From: UBA1227 sp045599345
Lineage (GTDB): Bacteria > Bacillota > Clostridia > Oscillospirales > Acutalibacteraceae
Length of the DNA stretch: 47,652 nt
Assembly: GCA_045599345.1 (NCBI GenBank)
Contig: JAZRVV010000034.1
Span: 1 to 47,652 of the forward strand
Direction of reading: 5' to 3'
Position numbers and translations under genes: made by a program
Part shown: piece after piece, positions 23,983-32,984 of the stretch
Layout: the number at the start of each line of letters is the position of its first letter
Numbering within the stretch: the first letter of the stretch is position 1
Notes under the pieces: generated by a model
The model's database searches: none
What the model saw: the letters and a program-made list of their open reading frames with translations, nothing else
Told to the model about the DNA's origin: nothing

Positions 23983-25059
23983 TTATATACAATATAAATT
24001 GGTCTCCCAGTCAGGAATATAAGGATGATGGCGCAAGAATATCTTGTAATCTGGATTGAGCTCATTTACAAGAATTGGCAATGTAAAGAGGTCACTAATC
24101 CTATGATACGCCGATATTATAAGTTTTGGTTTGTATTCAGTCAATGTTCGTTTAAGACCATTTAATGTCTCGTGTTCTGCGCCTTCAACATCCATCTTGA
24201 TGTATGTTGCTCTCTCACCTTTCAAAACGCTATCAACATCAATTGTATGTACAACTTCAGGTTTTGGTGTGTCAGGACTAAAGAGGTTGGAATTACGACC
24301 ACCGCCGCCCTCAAAGTTCATCACTCTCTCATCGGACCATGACGCCTTATTTATGAACACAGCATCATCAAGCGTGCCCATATTTTCGATAAGCTTTGCA
24401 TAGTTTTTGCTATCCGGTTCTATGGCGAATATCTTTTTATACTTGCCATGTGTCATAAGGAGGAATTCCTCAATTGTGTCGCCACGATAAGCACCAAGGT
24501 CTACATAGACCTCATCATCTTGAAGATGGATGATATTTGAGAAAACTTCATCGCGCTCAGTTTGGCAATCAAAGAGATACTCAACTTTGCCCGAAAGCCT
24601 ATATTCAAGTGATTTAATAAACACATCTCTTGAAACATCATCTGCAAGCAGCGAGTATGACTCATTAATCTCTGACTCATACTGCACTAAAGTATCACTT
24701 GAAAAATAGTCATTACCAAAAACAGATACGCAAGGAGCTCTAAGTTCATACTCCTTTGACATCTCGCTAATACGTGCGAGCATATCTCGACGAAATACCG
24801 CAAAAGCAAGTACTATGACACAGTCATCATACTTTTGCTTAATATCGTCATACGAGAGCAGTTTATAGCCACGAAACGTTGCATCTTCTCTAAAGAAGTC
24901 ATTGCTCATAAATATATCGGATACTTTGATTCCATATTTCTCCAAAGTATCCATTATCTTGTCTGCACCGTTTCCTGTGCCATAAACTACAATAGGCTTA
25001 CCTACTGACTGTAGGTAAGCCCATAAATCTATGTTCTCTTTTAATTTGAACGCTAGCAT
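23983..25059 (-). CDS. FkbM family methyltransferase with N-terminal nucleotide-binding-like domain
   Basis: 358 residues. The N-terminal part (about 20-110) has VVYGTGNGADKIM, like the sugar-modifying NAD(P)/UDP-type Rossmann segments often fused to glycan enzymes. The C-terminal half is an FkbM methyltransferase with the SAM motif VYVDLGAYRGDTIEEF, IFAIEPDSKNY and IKMDVEGAEHETL. It probably O-methylates a surface glycan or lipid-linked sugar. The ATG overlaps the stop codon of the IspH-S1 gene (TAATG), giving translational coupling. Confidence 0.85.
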   Translation of the reverse strand: MLAFKLKENIDLWAYLQSVGKPIVVYGTGNGADKIMDTLEKYGIKVSDIFMSNDFFREDATFRGYKLLSYDDIKQKYDDCVIVLAFAVFRRDMLARISEMSKEYELRAPCVSVFGNDYFSSDTLVQYESEINESYSLLADDVSRDVFIKSLEYRLSGKVEYLFDCQTERDEVFSNIIHLQDDEVYVDLGAYRGDTIEEFLLMTHGKYKKIFAIEPDSKNYAKLIENMGTLDDAVFINKASWSDERVMNFEGGGGRNSNLFSPDTPKPEVVHTIDVDSVLKGERATYIKMDVEGAEHETLNGLKRTLTEYKPKLIISAYHRISDLFTLPILVNELNPDYKIFLRHHPYIPDWETNLYCI

Positions 25060-27155
25060 TATTCCTCTGTTGCTGGAGCTTCTGCTTCTTCAGCAGCTTC
25101 CTCAGTAGCTGGTTCTTCAACAGGAGCAGTTTCCTCAGCGACCTCAGCGACCTCAGCAACTGGTTCCTCAACTGGAGCTTCCTCAGCTGGAGCCTCTTCC
25201 TCAACGATCTCTTCCTCAGGAAGAAGAGCACGGATTGAAAGGCTAACACGCTTCTTGTCGTAGTCGATTTCAGTAATCTTTGCTTCTACTTCATCGCCAA
25301 CCTTAAGAACGTCCTGTGGCTTCTCGATGCGCTTGTTAGCAATCTGTGAGATATGGATAAGACCATCGATACCGTCGATAACGTTAGCGAAAGCACCGAA
25401 TGCTGTCATACCAACGATCTTTGCCTTAACAACATCGTCAACAGCATATGTCTTCTTAAGGATTGCCCATGGGTTATCCTCATCCTTCTTGTAACCAAGA
25501 GAAATCTTGTTGTTATCAAGAGCCTTGATGAATACTTCTACTGTATCACCAACATTGAGAATCTCTGATGGATGCTTAATGCGCTTCCATGAAAGCTCTG
25601 AAATGTGGATCATGCCGTCTACGCCACCGATGTCTACGAATGCGCCGTAGTTTGTGAGTGACTTAACAACACCTGTGTATACCTGGCCAACTTCTGCCTG
25701 CTCCCAGAACTTCTCCTGAGCCTCACGGCGAGCTGATGAAGCCTGTGCCTTGATTGAACCAACAGCACGTCTTCTCTGCTTGTTAACCTCGATAATCTTG
25801 AATGAAACCTTTGCCTTAAGGAGAGCGTCCATTGGCTCGTCCTTAGCAACACCTGAGAGTGAACCAGGAATAAATACGCGAACACCCTTTTGAGTTGTTG
25901 CGATGATACCGCCCTTGATGATATCAGTAACGGTACCCTCTATCATCTCGCCAGACTCAATTGCAGCTTCGAGCTCATCCCATGAGTTAGCGCTATCGAA
26001 ACGCTTCTTTGAGCACATGATTGTACCCTCTGCGTCATTAGTCTTCATAATAACAACGTTGATCTCGTCGCCAACCTTTGCTTCATCAGCTGGGTTTGCA
26101 TTTGGATCAAAACTCCACTCGTTATATGAAATATAACCGGTCTGCTTCCTTCCTATATCAATCTGAACCTCAGTTGGTGTGATGCCTACGATAACACCTT
26201 TCACCTTCTGATCAGTACTCATGTTGCTTAATGATTCTTCGAGTAAAGCCTCGAAATCCTCAGCATCATTTACAATTTTGTTTTCTACTTCAGACATAGC
26301 CTCAAGTACCTCCTTTATAATCACGGTTGGCGTTGACGCCCCCGCAGTGACACCGATGGTGCTTGAACCAGAGAGGAAGTTTCCGTTTAGTTCCTTTGCC
26401 GATTCTATAAGACAGGTTTTACAGTTCTCTTTGCAGATATTGTAAAGCTTAACTGTGTTAGAAGAATGCGTTGAGCCAATAACGACCATGGCATCGCATT
26501 TCTCAGAAAGGCGCCCTGCCTCTAATTGCCTTTCCTCGGTAGCCTTACATATTGTATCAAAAATAATAGGGTTTGTACACAATAATTTTATCTTTTTTAG
26601 ACATGTGTCCCATTCGTTCATCGAGAACGTTGTTTGGCTGACAACATATACCTGACTTTCGCTTATAATACTAGCATTTTCAGCAAATATTTTTTCAAGC
26701 GTTTCAGAGTTATCGAACACAAAGTACTTTGCTGTGCAAAATCCCGTAATGCCTATAACTTCAGGGTGTTTCGGGTCTCCTGCAATCAGGACCATTGAAC
26801 CGTCAGTTGGTATTTCACTGACAATCTTGTGTATCTTGGTAACGAATGGACAAGTGCAATCAATGTAGTTGATTTTGCGCTTCTCAAAATCGTCATATAC
26901 CTCTTTTGGAACACCATGAGCTCTGATAATTGCATTTGCTCCAACTGGAATGAGATTATAATCATCCTCAATTTTTACTCCATGACTGGTATATGACTCG
27001 TTAATTAAGTTGTTGTGAATGAGCTCACCAAGGCAATACAGATTCTCAAAGTTATTTTCCTTTGCAAAATCATATGCCGTATGTAATGCCCTATCTACTC
27101 CAAAACAAAACCCTGCGGATTTTGCGAGGATTATTTCGCGCCGTCCTTGTCCCAT
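25059..27155 (-). CDS. ispH: IspH (HMBPP reductase) fused to ribosomal protein S1
   Basis: 698 residues. Residues 1 to ~285 are 4-hydroxy-3-methylbut-2-enyl diphosphate reductase, the last step of the MEP isoprenoid pathway. The three 4Fe-4S Cys are in SAGFCFGVDRAL, CTCPFVTKIH and ICKATEERQ. From ~310 to ~645 there are four S1 RNA-binding domains (for example GQVYTGVVKSLTNYGAFVDI and DVVKAKIVGMTAFGAFANVI). The tail (~50 residues) is a low-complexity Glu/Ala/Pro/Val repeat. Such fusions are known in Clostridia. The start overlaps the plsC end by 25 bases. Confidence 0.95.
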   Translation of the reverse strand: MGQGRREIILAKSAGFCFGVDRALHTAYDFAKENNFENLYCLGELIHNNLINESYTSHGVKIEDDYNLIPVGANAIIRAHGVPKEVYDDFEKRKINYIDCTCPFVTKIHKIVSEIPTDGSMVLIAGDPKHPEVIGITGFCTAKYFVFDNSETLEKIFAENASIISESQVYVVSQTTFSMNEWDTCLKKIKLLCTNPIIFDTICKATEERQLEAGRLSEKCDAMVVIGSTHSSNTVKLYNICKENCKTCLIESAKELNGNFLSGSSTIGVTAGASTPTVIIKEVLEAMSEVENKIVNDAEDFEALLEESLSNMSTDQKVKGVIVGITPTEVQIDIGRKQTGYISYNEWSFDPNANPADEAKVGDEINVVIMKTNDAEGTIMCSKKRFDSANSWDELEAAIESGEMIEGTVTDIIKGGIIATTQKGVRVFIPGSLSGVAKDEPMDALLKAKVSFKIIEVNKQRRRAVGSIKAQASSARREAQEKFWEQAEVGQVYTGVVKSLTNYGAFVDIGGVDGMIHISELSWKRIKHPSEILNVGDTVEVFIKALDNNKISLGYKKDEDNPWAILKKTYAVDDVVKAKIVGMTAFGAFANVIDGIDGLIHISQIANKRIEKPQDVLKVGDEVEAKITEIDYDKKRVSLSIRALLPEEEIVEEEAPAEEAPVEEPVAEVAEVAEETAPVEEPATEEAAEEAEAPATEE

Positions 27156-27853
27156 AATTCACCTATTTTATCCATAATAAGTTGTGTTGCCGAGCGAAGT
27201 TCCTTTGACTTTGGCTTGTCTCCAAGTCCAAGGTCCTCATAAGGAATAACCTCACCAAATCTGATGACATACTTGTCCTTTTTCCTCTCGCCCTCTGGGC
27301 TCCTATAAATTGAAACTGGAAGTACATCAGCCTTGGTCTCACGCGCAAGGAGCGCAACGCCACCCTTGGCCTCGCCTGGGCGTTTTCTCTCCTTGTCTCT
27401 TGTGCCCTGTGGGAACACCAAGAGGATCTGACCATCATCAAGTATTTTTTTGGAATAATCAAGCGACTTTCTGTCAGATGTACCACGCTTTACTGGGAAA
27501 CCACCAAAGTACATAAGTGGGATTCTAACATAGAAAACGTGGAAGAATTCCTCTTTGCACATAAAGCGCATTGTTCTCATAACACCCTTGTTTTGAAGGC
27601 AGTATGTGATTGCAATAGGGTCAAGTCCTGCTACGTGGTTTGCAGCCATAAGAAGGCCGCCTTCCTTTGGCACGTTTTCCGCACCATAAAATTCTATGTC
27701 AAATTTGAATTTACAAACAAGCTTTGCAACAGGATACCAGTTTCTAAAAAATGCAGCACTGCGCTTTTTTAAAGGTGCATCCCAATCATAGTGATATTCG
27801 TTTTCATTGTAGAAATGCAGTCTATCCTTGTTAGTTATAATCTGCTCAGCCAT
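27131..27853 (-). CDS. plsC: 1-acyl-sn-glycerol-3-phosphate acyltransferase
   Basis: Acyltransferase of phospholipid synthesis (lysophosphatidate to phosphatidate), 240 residues. Motif I NHVAGLD (H-x4-D) is in MAANHVAGLDPIAITY; motif III is FPQGTRDKE, where Gln replaces the usual Glu of EGTR; the VSIYRS region is motif IV. It overlaps both cmk (8 bases) and ispH (25 bases) within a tight operon, a conserved order in Clostridia. Confidence 0.92.
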   Translation of the reverse strand: MAEQIITNKDRLHFYNENEYHYDWDAPLKKRSAAFFRNWYPVAKLVCKFKFDIEFYGAENVPKEGGLLMAANHVAGLDPIAITYCLQNKGVMRTMRFMCKEEFFHVFYVRIPLMYFGGFPVKRGTSDRKSLDYSKKILDDGQILLVFPQGTRDKERKRPGEAKGGVALLARETKADVLPVSIYRSPEGERKKDKYVIRFGEVIPYEDLGLGDKPKSKELRSATQLIMDKIGELWDKDGAK

Positions 27854-28514
27854 TGATTATCTCCTTTACCATCTCGATTAATTTATTTTTAACCTCATCA
27901 AAAGACAAATCACTTGTGTCAAACAAAATAGCATCATCAGCCTGTTTAAGAGGTGCTATTTCACGATGAGAGTCCTGATAATCACGCTTGTTAAGTTCAT
28001 CAAGTATTTCAGAATACTTGACATCCTCACCCTTAGCCTTAAGCTCATCAAAACGACGTTGTGCTCTGGTTTCTGGTGATGCTGTCATAAAGAGTTTCAA
28101 GTCAGCATTAGGAAGGACAACAGAGCCGATGTCGCGTCCATCCATAAGGCAGTTGTTCTCCTCTGCAATCTTGCGCTGAAGGTCAAATAGGAATTGACGT
28201 ACAGCAGGTATTGCAGAGACGTTAGACGCTGCCATAGAAGCCTCTGGGAGGCGAATATCTGTTGATACGTCCTCACCGTTTAGCATAACGCGCTGCTCGC
28301 CATCAACGAATGACAATGAAACGTCAGTTTCGTCAAGCATTTTTACTATTCCATCTATGTTTCTTGTGTCAATACCATGGCGAAGCGCGTTAAGGCCTAC
28401 CGCACGGTAGAGCGCTCCAGTATCAACATAAATAAAACCAAGTTCTGCAGCAACTGCGCGAGCAATTGTGCTCTTGCCTGCGCCGCCTGGGCCATCAATA
28501 GCAATGTTAATCAT
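27846..28514 (-). CDS. cmk: Cytidylate kinase
   Basis: Phosphorylates CMP and dCMP, 222 residues. P-loop IAIDGPGGAGKSTIAR at the start, YVDTGALYRAVG for CMP binding, DGRDIGSVVLPNA and the lid region RRFDELKAKG. The start is ATG 28514, placed after AAAAGGAGA; a longer in-frame reading adds seven residues without an SD. It sits between yhiN-like and plsC genes. Confidence 0.95.
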   Translation of the reverse strand: MINIAIDGPGGAGKSTIARAVAAELGFIYVDTGALYRAVGLNALRHGIDTRNIDGIVKMLDETDVSLSFVDGEQRVMLNGEDVSTDIRLPEASMAASNVSAIPAVRQFLFDLQRKIAEENNCLMDGRDIGSVVLPNADLKLFMTASPETRAQRRFDELKAKGEDVKYSEILDELNKRDYQDSHREIAPLKQADDAILFDTSDLSFDEVKNKLIEMVKEIING

Positions 28515-28527
28515 AATAAATCTCCTT

Positions 28528-29757
28528 TTACACACTCTGGCCTGCCAAATAGCCTGTGGAAAAAGCTATTTGGAGATTAAAGCCACCAGTGTATGCATCT
28601 ACATCTATAATTTCACCTGCGAAGAAAAGACCGTTTACGAGTTTTGATTCCATTGTTTTGGGATTTATCTCGCGCGTGTCAATTCCACCAGATGTAATAA
28701 TCGCTTCATTAATAGGTCTAAATTTTGTAAGAGGCACCTCAAAGTTTTTCAAGGTAAAGACCAGTGAATGCCTCTCCTGCTTTGTGAGCTGATTGACCTT
28801 CTTTTGAGGGTCAACTCCACATTTTTCAACAACAATAGGAATCATCTTTGATGGCAAAAGTCCACCAAGTGCGTTTTGGAAATCCTTGTTTTGTTGTTCA
28901 AGAAAATCGCGCTGTACCCTAAAGTCGAGTTGTTCCTCCGAAAGCGCTGGCTTCAAATCAATAAGCAATGTGTATTGACCATCCATCATGCGCCTCATAT
29001 GAGAACTTGCGCTTAGAATAATTGGACCGGAAACGCCAAAGTGAGTAAACAGCATTTCTCCAAAGTCCTTGTAAATCGACTTGCCACTCTTGGTCTCGAC
29101 AATTCTTATGTCAACATTTTTGAGAGCGAGTCCCTGCATTGCTTTGCAGCATGGATCACTTGACTCAATTGGGACAAGTGAAGGATTTAAATCAATAATT
29201 GTGTGACCAAGGTCACGAGCCATATTGTAGCCATCACCAGTCGAACCAGTTGCAGTATATGACATACCTCCTGTTGCAAGGATTACCCTGTCACACGGAA
29301 ATTCACGACCGTCATCAGTAGTAACACCTGATACTAAATCACCATCAGTATTGATGGACGAAACACGAGCACATACCTGCTTTACATGACACTGCTTTAA
29401 ATACTTGGCAAGCGCGTCCACTATGTCAACCGACTTGTCGGAGACAGGAAATACGCGATTGCCACGTTCGACCTTGAGCGGAACGCCAAGTCCCTCAAAG
29501 AGGTCCATAGTATCATAGGTCATAAACTGTGAAAGGGCGCTAAATAAAAAGCGACCATTCACAGGGACCTGATCAATTACCTCTTTGGGATCTGTGACGG
29601 CGTTCGTCACATTGCAGCGGCCCTTGCCCGTTATCATGAGCTTGCGACCTATCCTCGTGTTGCGCTCAATCAAGGTCACGTCGTGACCATTTTTTGAAGC
29701 AACACAAGCCGCAAGCACGCCGGCTGGTCCGCCACCTATGACTACAACATTACTCAT
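28528..29757 (-). CDS. FAD-dependent oxidoreductase, HI0933/YhiN family
   Basis: 409-residue flavoprotein of the BaiN/YhiN group. The N-terminal dinucleotide fold is VVVIGGGPAGVLAACVASKN with acidic LIERN at the end of strand 2; the family signature GRKLMITGKGRCNVTN follows, and the C-terminal flavin-binding GLFFAGEIIDVDAYTGGFNL is intact. Reaction unproven; some relatives have been linked to bile-acid or menaquinone-like reductions, but here the syntenic context is housekeeping (cmk, plsC, ispH). The start overlaps the regulator gene by 8 bases. Confidence 0.9.
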   Translation of the reverse strand: MSNVVVIGGGPAGVLAACVASKNGHDVTLIERNTRIGRKLMITGKGRCNVTNAVTDPKEVIDQVPVNGRFLFSALSQFMTYDTMDLFEGLGVPLKVERGNRVFPVSDKSVDIVDALAKYLKQCHVKQVCARVSSINTDGDLVSGVTTDDGREFPCDRVILATGGMSYTATGSTGDGYNMARDLGHTIIDLNPSLVPIESSDPCCKAMQGLALKNVDIRIVETKSGKSIYKDFGEMLFTHFGVSGPIILSASSHMRRMMDGQYTLLIDLKPALSEEQLDFRVQRDFLEQQNKDFQNALGGLLPSKMIPIVVEKCGVDPQKKVNQLTKQERHSLVFTLKNFEVPLTKFRPINEAIITSGGIDTREINPKTMESKLVNGLFFAGEIIDVDAYTGGFNLQIAFSTGYLAGQSV

Positions 29758-30625
29758 TTATAATGTCCTCTGACTTTTCATAAACATCATACTTGTCCCA
29801 GACATTCTCAAGCTCTGCGAATGTCTCGAGGACATCATCACGCTTCTCCATTGTAGCCTCTACAATGAGAGCGTTAATAAGGCTTAGCGGAGCAACAAGT
29901 GAATCCATAAATGAAGCCATGTTGCTCTTGGCTGTTAATACATAGTTAGAAAGTGGAGCAATTGGAGATGATTTGCTATCGGTGATAGCAATTATCTCGG
30001 CTCCCTTTTCCTTTGCATACTTAAGAGTTTTCACAACCTGCTTTGAATAGCGTGGAAAACTTATTGCTATGCAAACGTCGCCCTTTCTAATTTTGAAAAT
30101 CTGTTCAAATTCCTCAGAAGAACTTGCAGATGTGATAAGAACAACGTTGTCATAAACCATCTTGAAATAGAAGTAGATAAAGTTTGCAAGTGGTGCAGTA
30201 CTCCTTACACCCAAGATATAAATTTTCTCAGCGCTGTTAATAGCCTTGGCAGCACCAGAGAAATCCTCTCTTGAAATAGTTTCAAGAGTCTCCTTTATTG
30301 AGGCACGGTCGCCGCGAAGCACCTTATCAAGGACATCCTCGTCAACCATTTTAAGGCTTGCAACCTCCATTCGCTGGAGAGTTGTAAGCTTGCCCTTTAT
30401 ATCCTCTTGAAGGGCATCCTGAAATTCAGGATACCCCTCAAAGCCAAGTTGTGCTGCGAACCTTACAACAGTAGATTCGCTTATGTCAGTTTCCGCGCCA
30501 AGTTTTGCTGCCGTATAGTACGCAGCTTTCTCATAATTGTTGATTATAAAATCAGCAATCTTTTTATGGCTTTTGGAAAGTTCTGGATATATTTCTTCGA
30601 TATGACCAAGTAAAGTTTTACTCAT
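29750..30625 (-). CDS. MurR/RpiR family transcriptional regulator
   Basis: 291 residues. An N-terminal RpiR-type helix-turn-helix (about 1-75, with AAKLGAETDISESTVVRFAA) is followed by a phosphosugar-binding SIS domain (about 125-255, with IYILGVRSTAPLANF and ISFPRYSKQVVKTL). Such regulators sense sugar phosphates, often amino sugars. No sugar operon is adjacent; it heads the yhiN-cmk-plsC-ispH run by overlap, so its target is not evident. Confidence 0.9.
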   Translation of the reverse strand: MSKTLLGHIEEIYPELSKSHKKIADFIINNYEKAAYYTAAKLGAETDISESTVVRFAAQLGFEGYPEFQDALQEDIKGKLTTLQRMEVASLKMVDEDVLDKVLRGDRASIKETLETISREDFSGAAKAINSAEKIYILGVRSTAPLANFIYFYFKMVYDNVVLITSASSSEEFEQIFKIRKGDVCIAISFPRYSKQVVKTLKYAKEKGAEIIAITDSKSSPIAPLSNYVLTAKSNMASFMDSLVAPLSLINALIVEATMEKRDDVLETFAELENVWDKYDVYEKSEDIINE

Positions 30626-30642
30626 GTCACAGCACCACTTTT

Positions 30643-31236
30643 CTATTCGTCTTTAACGTCCTTTACATCATCTGTAATGTCAATGGCGTCTTTGTTTGCA
30701 ATCTTTGCATTTTTCTTTTCAGCAAAACTTGGGTTCTGCTTGATATAAACCTTCTTTGCAGCTGTGTAAACAACTGGTACAAGAATAAGGCCAAGAGCGC
30801 TAAGCTTTCCAGGGAAAATAAACCAGCCAAGTGCTGCGCAAATAACTTCTTCAATTGGGCTTACGCCGAGTGACTTGCTACGGATGAATGGCTCGATAAT
30901 CTGCTTAACAAGCATGATAACAAGGTAAACAAGAAGGATTGCAAATCCTATCTCCTTGCCCTCCATGATTCCTGCAAGAGCTGCCCATGGAAGCATTGTA
31001 ATGCTGATACCAAATACTGGAACTGCGTCTATTATCGCAATAACAATAGCAATGAATGGAATCAAAAGATCAAGTGCAATACCATTGTCAAACTTCTTCT
31101 CACAAACGATGTCTGCTACAAAAAGACCAACAAGTAAAAGTACAAATGTTATAGCTGAAAGCTTAACTTGTGACTTGATCCAATCCTTACCACTGCGCTT
31201 TGCATCTGCAAAAAACTCTGATAAACTTTGATACAT
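30643..31236 (-). CDS. Half-length AI-2E family transporter-like protein
   Basis: 197 residues. It matches only the C-terminal half of AI-2E/YtvI-type permeases: the conserved IDAVPVFGISITMLPWA loop and IIEPFIRSKSLGVSP. A full member has about 350 residues with an extra N-terminal membrane half, absent here. The tail is charged (IDITDDVKDVKDE). SD AGGAGG and the ATG are sound, so it looks intact rather than broken. It may act as a dimeric half-transporter, or be a remnant. Confidence 0.7.
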   Translation of the reverse strand: MYQSLSEFFADAKRSGKDWIKSQVKLSAITFVLLLVGLFVADIVCEKKFDNGIALDLLIPFIAIVIAIIDAVPVFGISITMLPWAALAGIMEGKEIGFAILLVYLVIMLVKQIIEPFIRSKSLGVSPIEEVICAALGWFIFPGKLSALGLILVPVVYTAAKKVYIKQNPSFAEKKNAKIANKDAIDITDDVKDVKDE

Positions 31237-31248
31237 AAAATTTCCTCC

Positions 31249-31788
31249 TCAGAACTTAAATGTCTTGTTCACACGATCATGCCAAGACTTGTTATAAATT
31301 ATCGTTAAGTTTCGAACTACGATGTCATAGAATACGAATGTGACATTTCCAAGTCCAAGCAAGAAAAGGTTGGTATATTTACCGAACTCCTCCATCTCCT
31401 CAATTGGAATCGCAAAAACATAAATAATGAGAAGATAGCCCAAAACTACAGATACATTAAAAATCAAGAACCTTAAAATAACATTTAAAGCCTTGTTCTT
31501 TACGTGGTCATTTACAATGACACGTATGATTGGGTAGTAACCAAAAAAGAATGCATACATTACTGCGGATTCCTTGTCTGCTATAACGAGCAAAGACAAA
31601 ACAGATACTGCAAAATAGATGTACGCAGACCATTTAAGTTCTACTTCCTCAACTGTTACTATGAGTAAAAGTCCTGCAAAAGCAGGCACAACATAGGTCA
31701 TAAAAGGAATAAGTGAAGACAGGAACATAAACATAACAGAAAGCGCTGTAACAATTCCACCAAGGGCAGTGAGCTTTGTGCTTTTCAC
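31249..31788 (-). CDS. Polytopic membrane protein, possibly ECF S-component-like
   Basis: Not confidently recognised. 179 residues with five or six membrane segments (TALGGIVTALSVMFMFL, VVPAFAGLLLIVTVEEV, YIYFAVSVLSLLVI, YAFFFGYYPIIRVIV and others). The opening segment resembles S-components of ECF transporters, but no ligand or riboswitch is seen. I take the GTG at 31788 as start because GGAG lies eight bases before it; a GTG at 31797 overlaps that SD. Confidence 0.6.
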   Translation of the reverse strand: MKSTKLTALGGIVTALSVMFMFLSSLIPFMTYVVPAFAGLLLIVTVEEVELKWSAYIYFAVSVLSLLVIADKESAVMYAFFFGYYPIIRVIVNDHVKNKALNVILRFLIFNVSVVLGYLLIIYVFAIPIEEMEEFGKYTNLFLLGLGNVTFVFYDIVVRNLTIIYNKSWHDRVNKTFKF

Positions 31789-31836
31789 GTCTTTCACTCC
31801 AAAAATAAATTTCTTGATAATGATACCCTATTTACC

Positions 31837-31865
31837 TTGCAATTTCAATAAATTATATATAAAAT
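31837..31865 (+). promoter_or_regulatory. Promoter of signal-peptidase-like gene
   Basis: TTGCAA (31837-31842), 17-bp spacer, TAAAAT (31860-31865), 43 bases before the ATG. Confidence 0.55.
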
Positions 31866-31907
31866 AATATTGTTAAATTGATAACTTTCTAAATCACGGA
31901 GGTTCTT

Positions 31908-32864
31908 ATGGACGATAGTTTAAAAGAATTAGAATCCTTGAGAGAGGAAAACGAAAAACTCAAAGCAAAAAATGAAAAGCTCTACAAGGATTGCGTATCA
32001 TTTGCCAAGAAAATCAAAGCAAATGAGGACGCAACTTCAAAGGTAGCTGAACTTGAATCTGAAATAGATGATTTAAAAGCAGAAATTGCTCGCCTCGCCT
32101 CAACAGAACGTCCTGTTGAGTACATCGAGCCTGAGCCAGTTGTTGAATTGGTTGAAGAAAATAGCGATGAGGAAGTAATCGACTTTAATGCTGAACCAAT
32201 CAACGCTGAAACTGTCGATGAGCCACTGCTCGTAGAGCGTGTAAATACTGAACCAGCACCTTTCGTTGAGGGTGATGATGTGGTACCAAAGAATCACACC
32301 ACTTACAAGAAGTCAGGCTTCCGCACATTCATCAGAGGTGTCATTTGGGTAGTATTTATAATTTCCCTCATCATAAGCCTTTGCAGCGGTGTTGCTTACG
32401 CATTTTCCACAACTTATGAGGATTATGCTATTGGCGGTTATCGCTTCGCATCTGTTTTCAACAACTTACTCAGCCCAGAGATCACAACCGACGATATCGT
32501 TCTCATAAAATATTCCGATTTCGATGGAATTGAGCTCGGTTCAAACGTTATGACTACCAAGGATACAAGGTCATTTGCCAAGATAAAGGCACTCGATAGA
32601 GTAAATGGTGTTAACACAGCAACTGTTGAGGACAATCGTGGCGAATATACTGTTAACGAGAACCAGTTCTATGGTCCAGTCAAGCTCAAGATTCCTTATG
32701 CTGGTCGCGTTGTTCAATATGCATGCGCAAATCAGTACAACTATCTTGCAATTATTTTATCAGCAGACCTCGTATGTCTCGCTCTCCTACTTCTCATCCC
32801 ATCAAACAAGGCAAAAGCGCCTAAGTTTGGCAAGGATTACACAGTAGAAGATTTCACCATTTAG
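31908..32864 (+). CDS. Signal-peptidase-I-like membrane protein lacking catalytic residues
   Basis: 318 residues. Order: coiled coil (about 3-65), acidic Glu/Pro linker (65-130), transmembrane helix (about 143-165), an extracellular domain (about 170-285) and a second helix (about 280-300). The outer domain has the layout of SipW-like signal peptidases: EITTDDIVLIKY, then a KIKALDRV strand where active enzymes have the His-Arg pair, then YGPVKLKIPYAGRVVQYA, equivalent to the GKV-x-IPY-x-G end. The nucleophile region (Ser-Gly-Ser-Met in active forms) reads VFNNLLSP, so no catalytic Ser is evident. Likely a pseudoenzyme with a cytoplasmic coiled-coil partner site. Monocistronic. Confidence 0.6.
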   Translation: MDDSLKELESLREENEKLKAKNEKLYKDCVSFAKKIKANEDATSKVAELESEIDDLKAEIARLASTERPVEYIEPEPVVELVEENSDEEVIDFNAEPINAETVDEPLLVERVNTEPAPFVEGDDVVPKNHTTYKKSGFRTFIRGVIWVVFIISLIISLCSGVAYAFSTTYEDYAIGGYRFASVFNNLLSPEITTDDIVLIKYSDFDGIELGSNVMTTKDTRSFAKIKALDRVNGVNTATVEDNRGEYTVNENQFYGPVKLKIPYAGRVVQYACANQYNYLAIILSADLVCLALLLLIPSNKAKAPKFGKDYTVEDFTI

Positions 32865-32902
32865 CACTTTATGAACATTTTACGACAACTGTATTATTAA
32901 GG

Positions 32903-32932
32903 TTGATTAACAACGTATTGTTGTGTTAAAAT
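32903..32932 (+). promoter_or_regulatory. Promoter of SDR-zinc ribbon gene
   Basis: TTGATT (32903-32908), 18-bp spacer and TAAAAT (32927-32932). The spacer includes ACAAC/GTTGT arms. Nearer the gene, a perfect TTATAAC-ttgc-GTTATAA hairpin (32947-32964) precedes the SD TTGGAGG. Confidence 0.5.
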
Positions 32933-32984
32933 ATTTAGGCTAATAATTATAACTTGCGTTATAAAATTTTTTGGAGGTATAACC

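Noticed and set aside
32903..32932. Rex redox-repressor site in the SDR promoter (TTAACAAC ... GTTGTGTTAA)
   Set aside because: Does not keep the TTGTTAA-N4-TTAACAA spacing I know for Rex; kept only as a weak inverted repeat.
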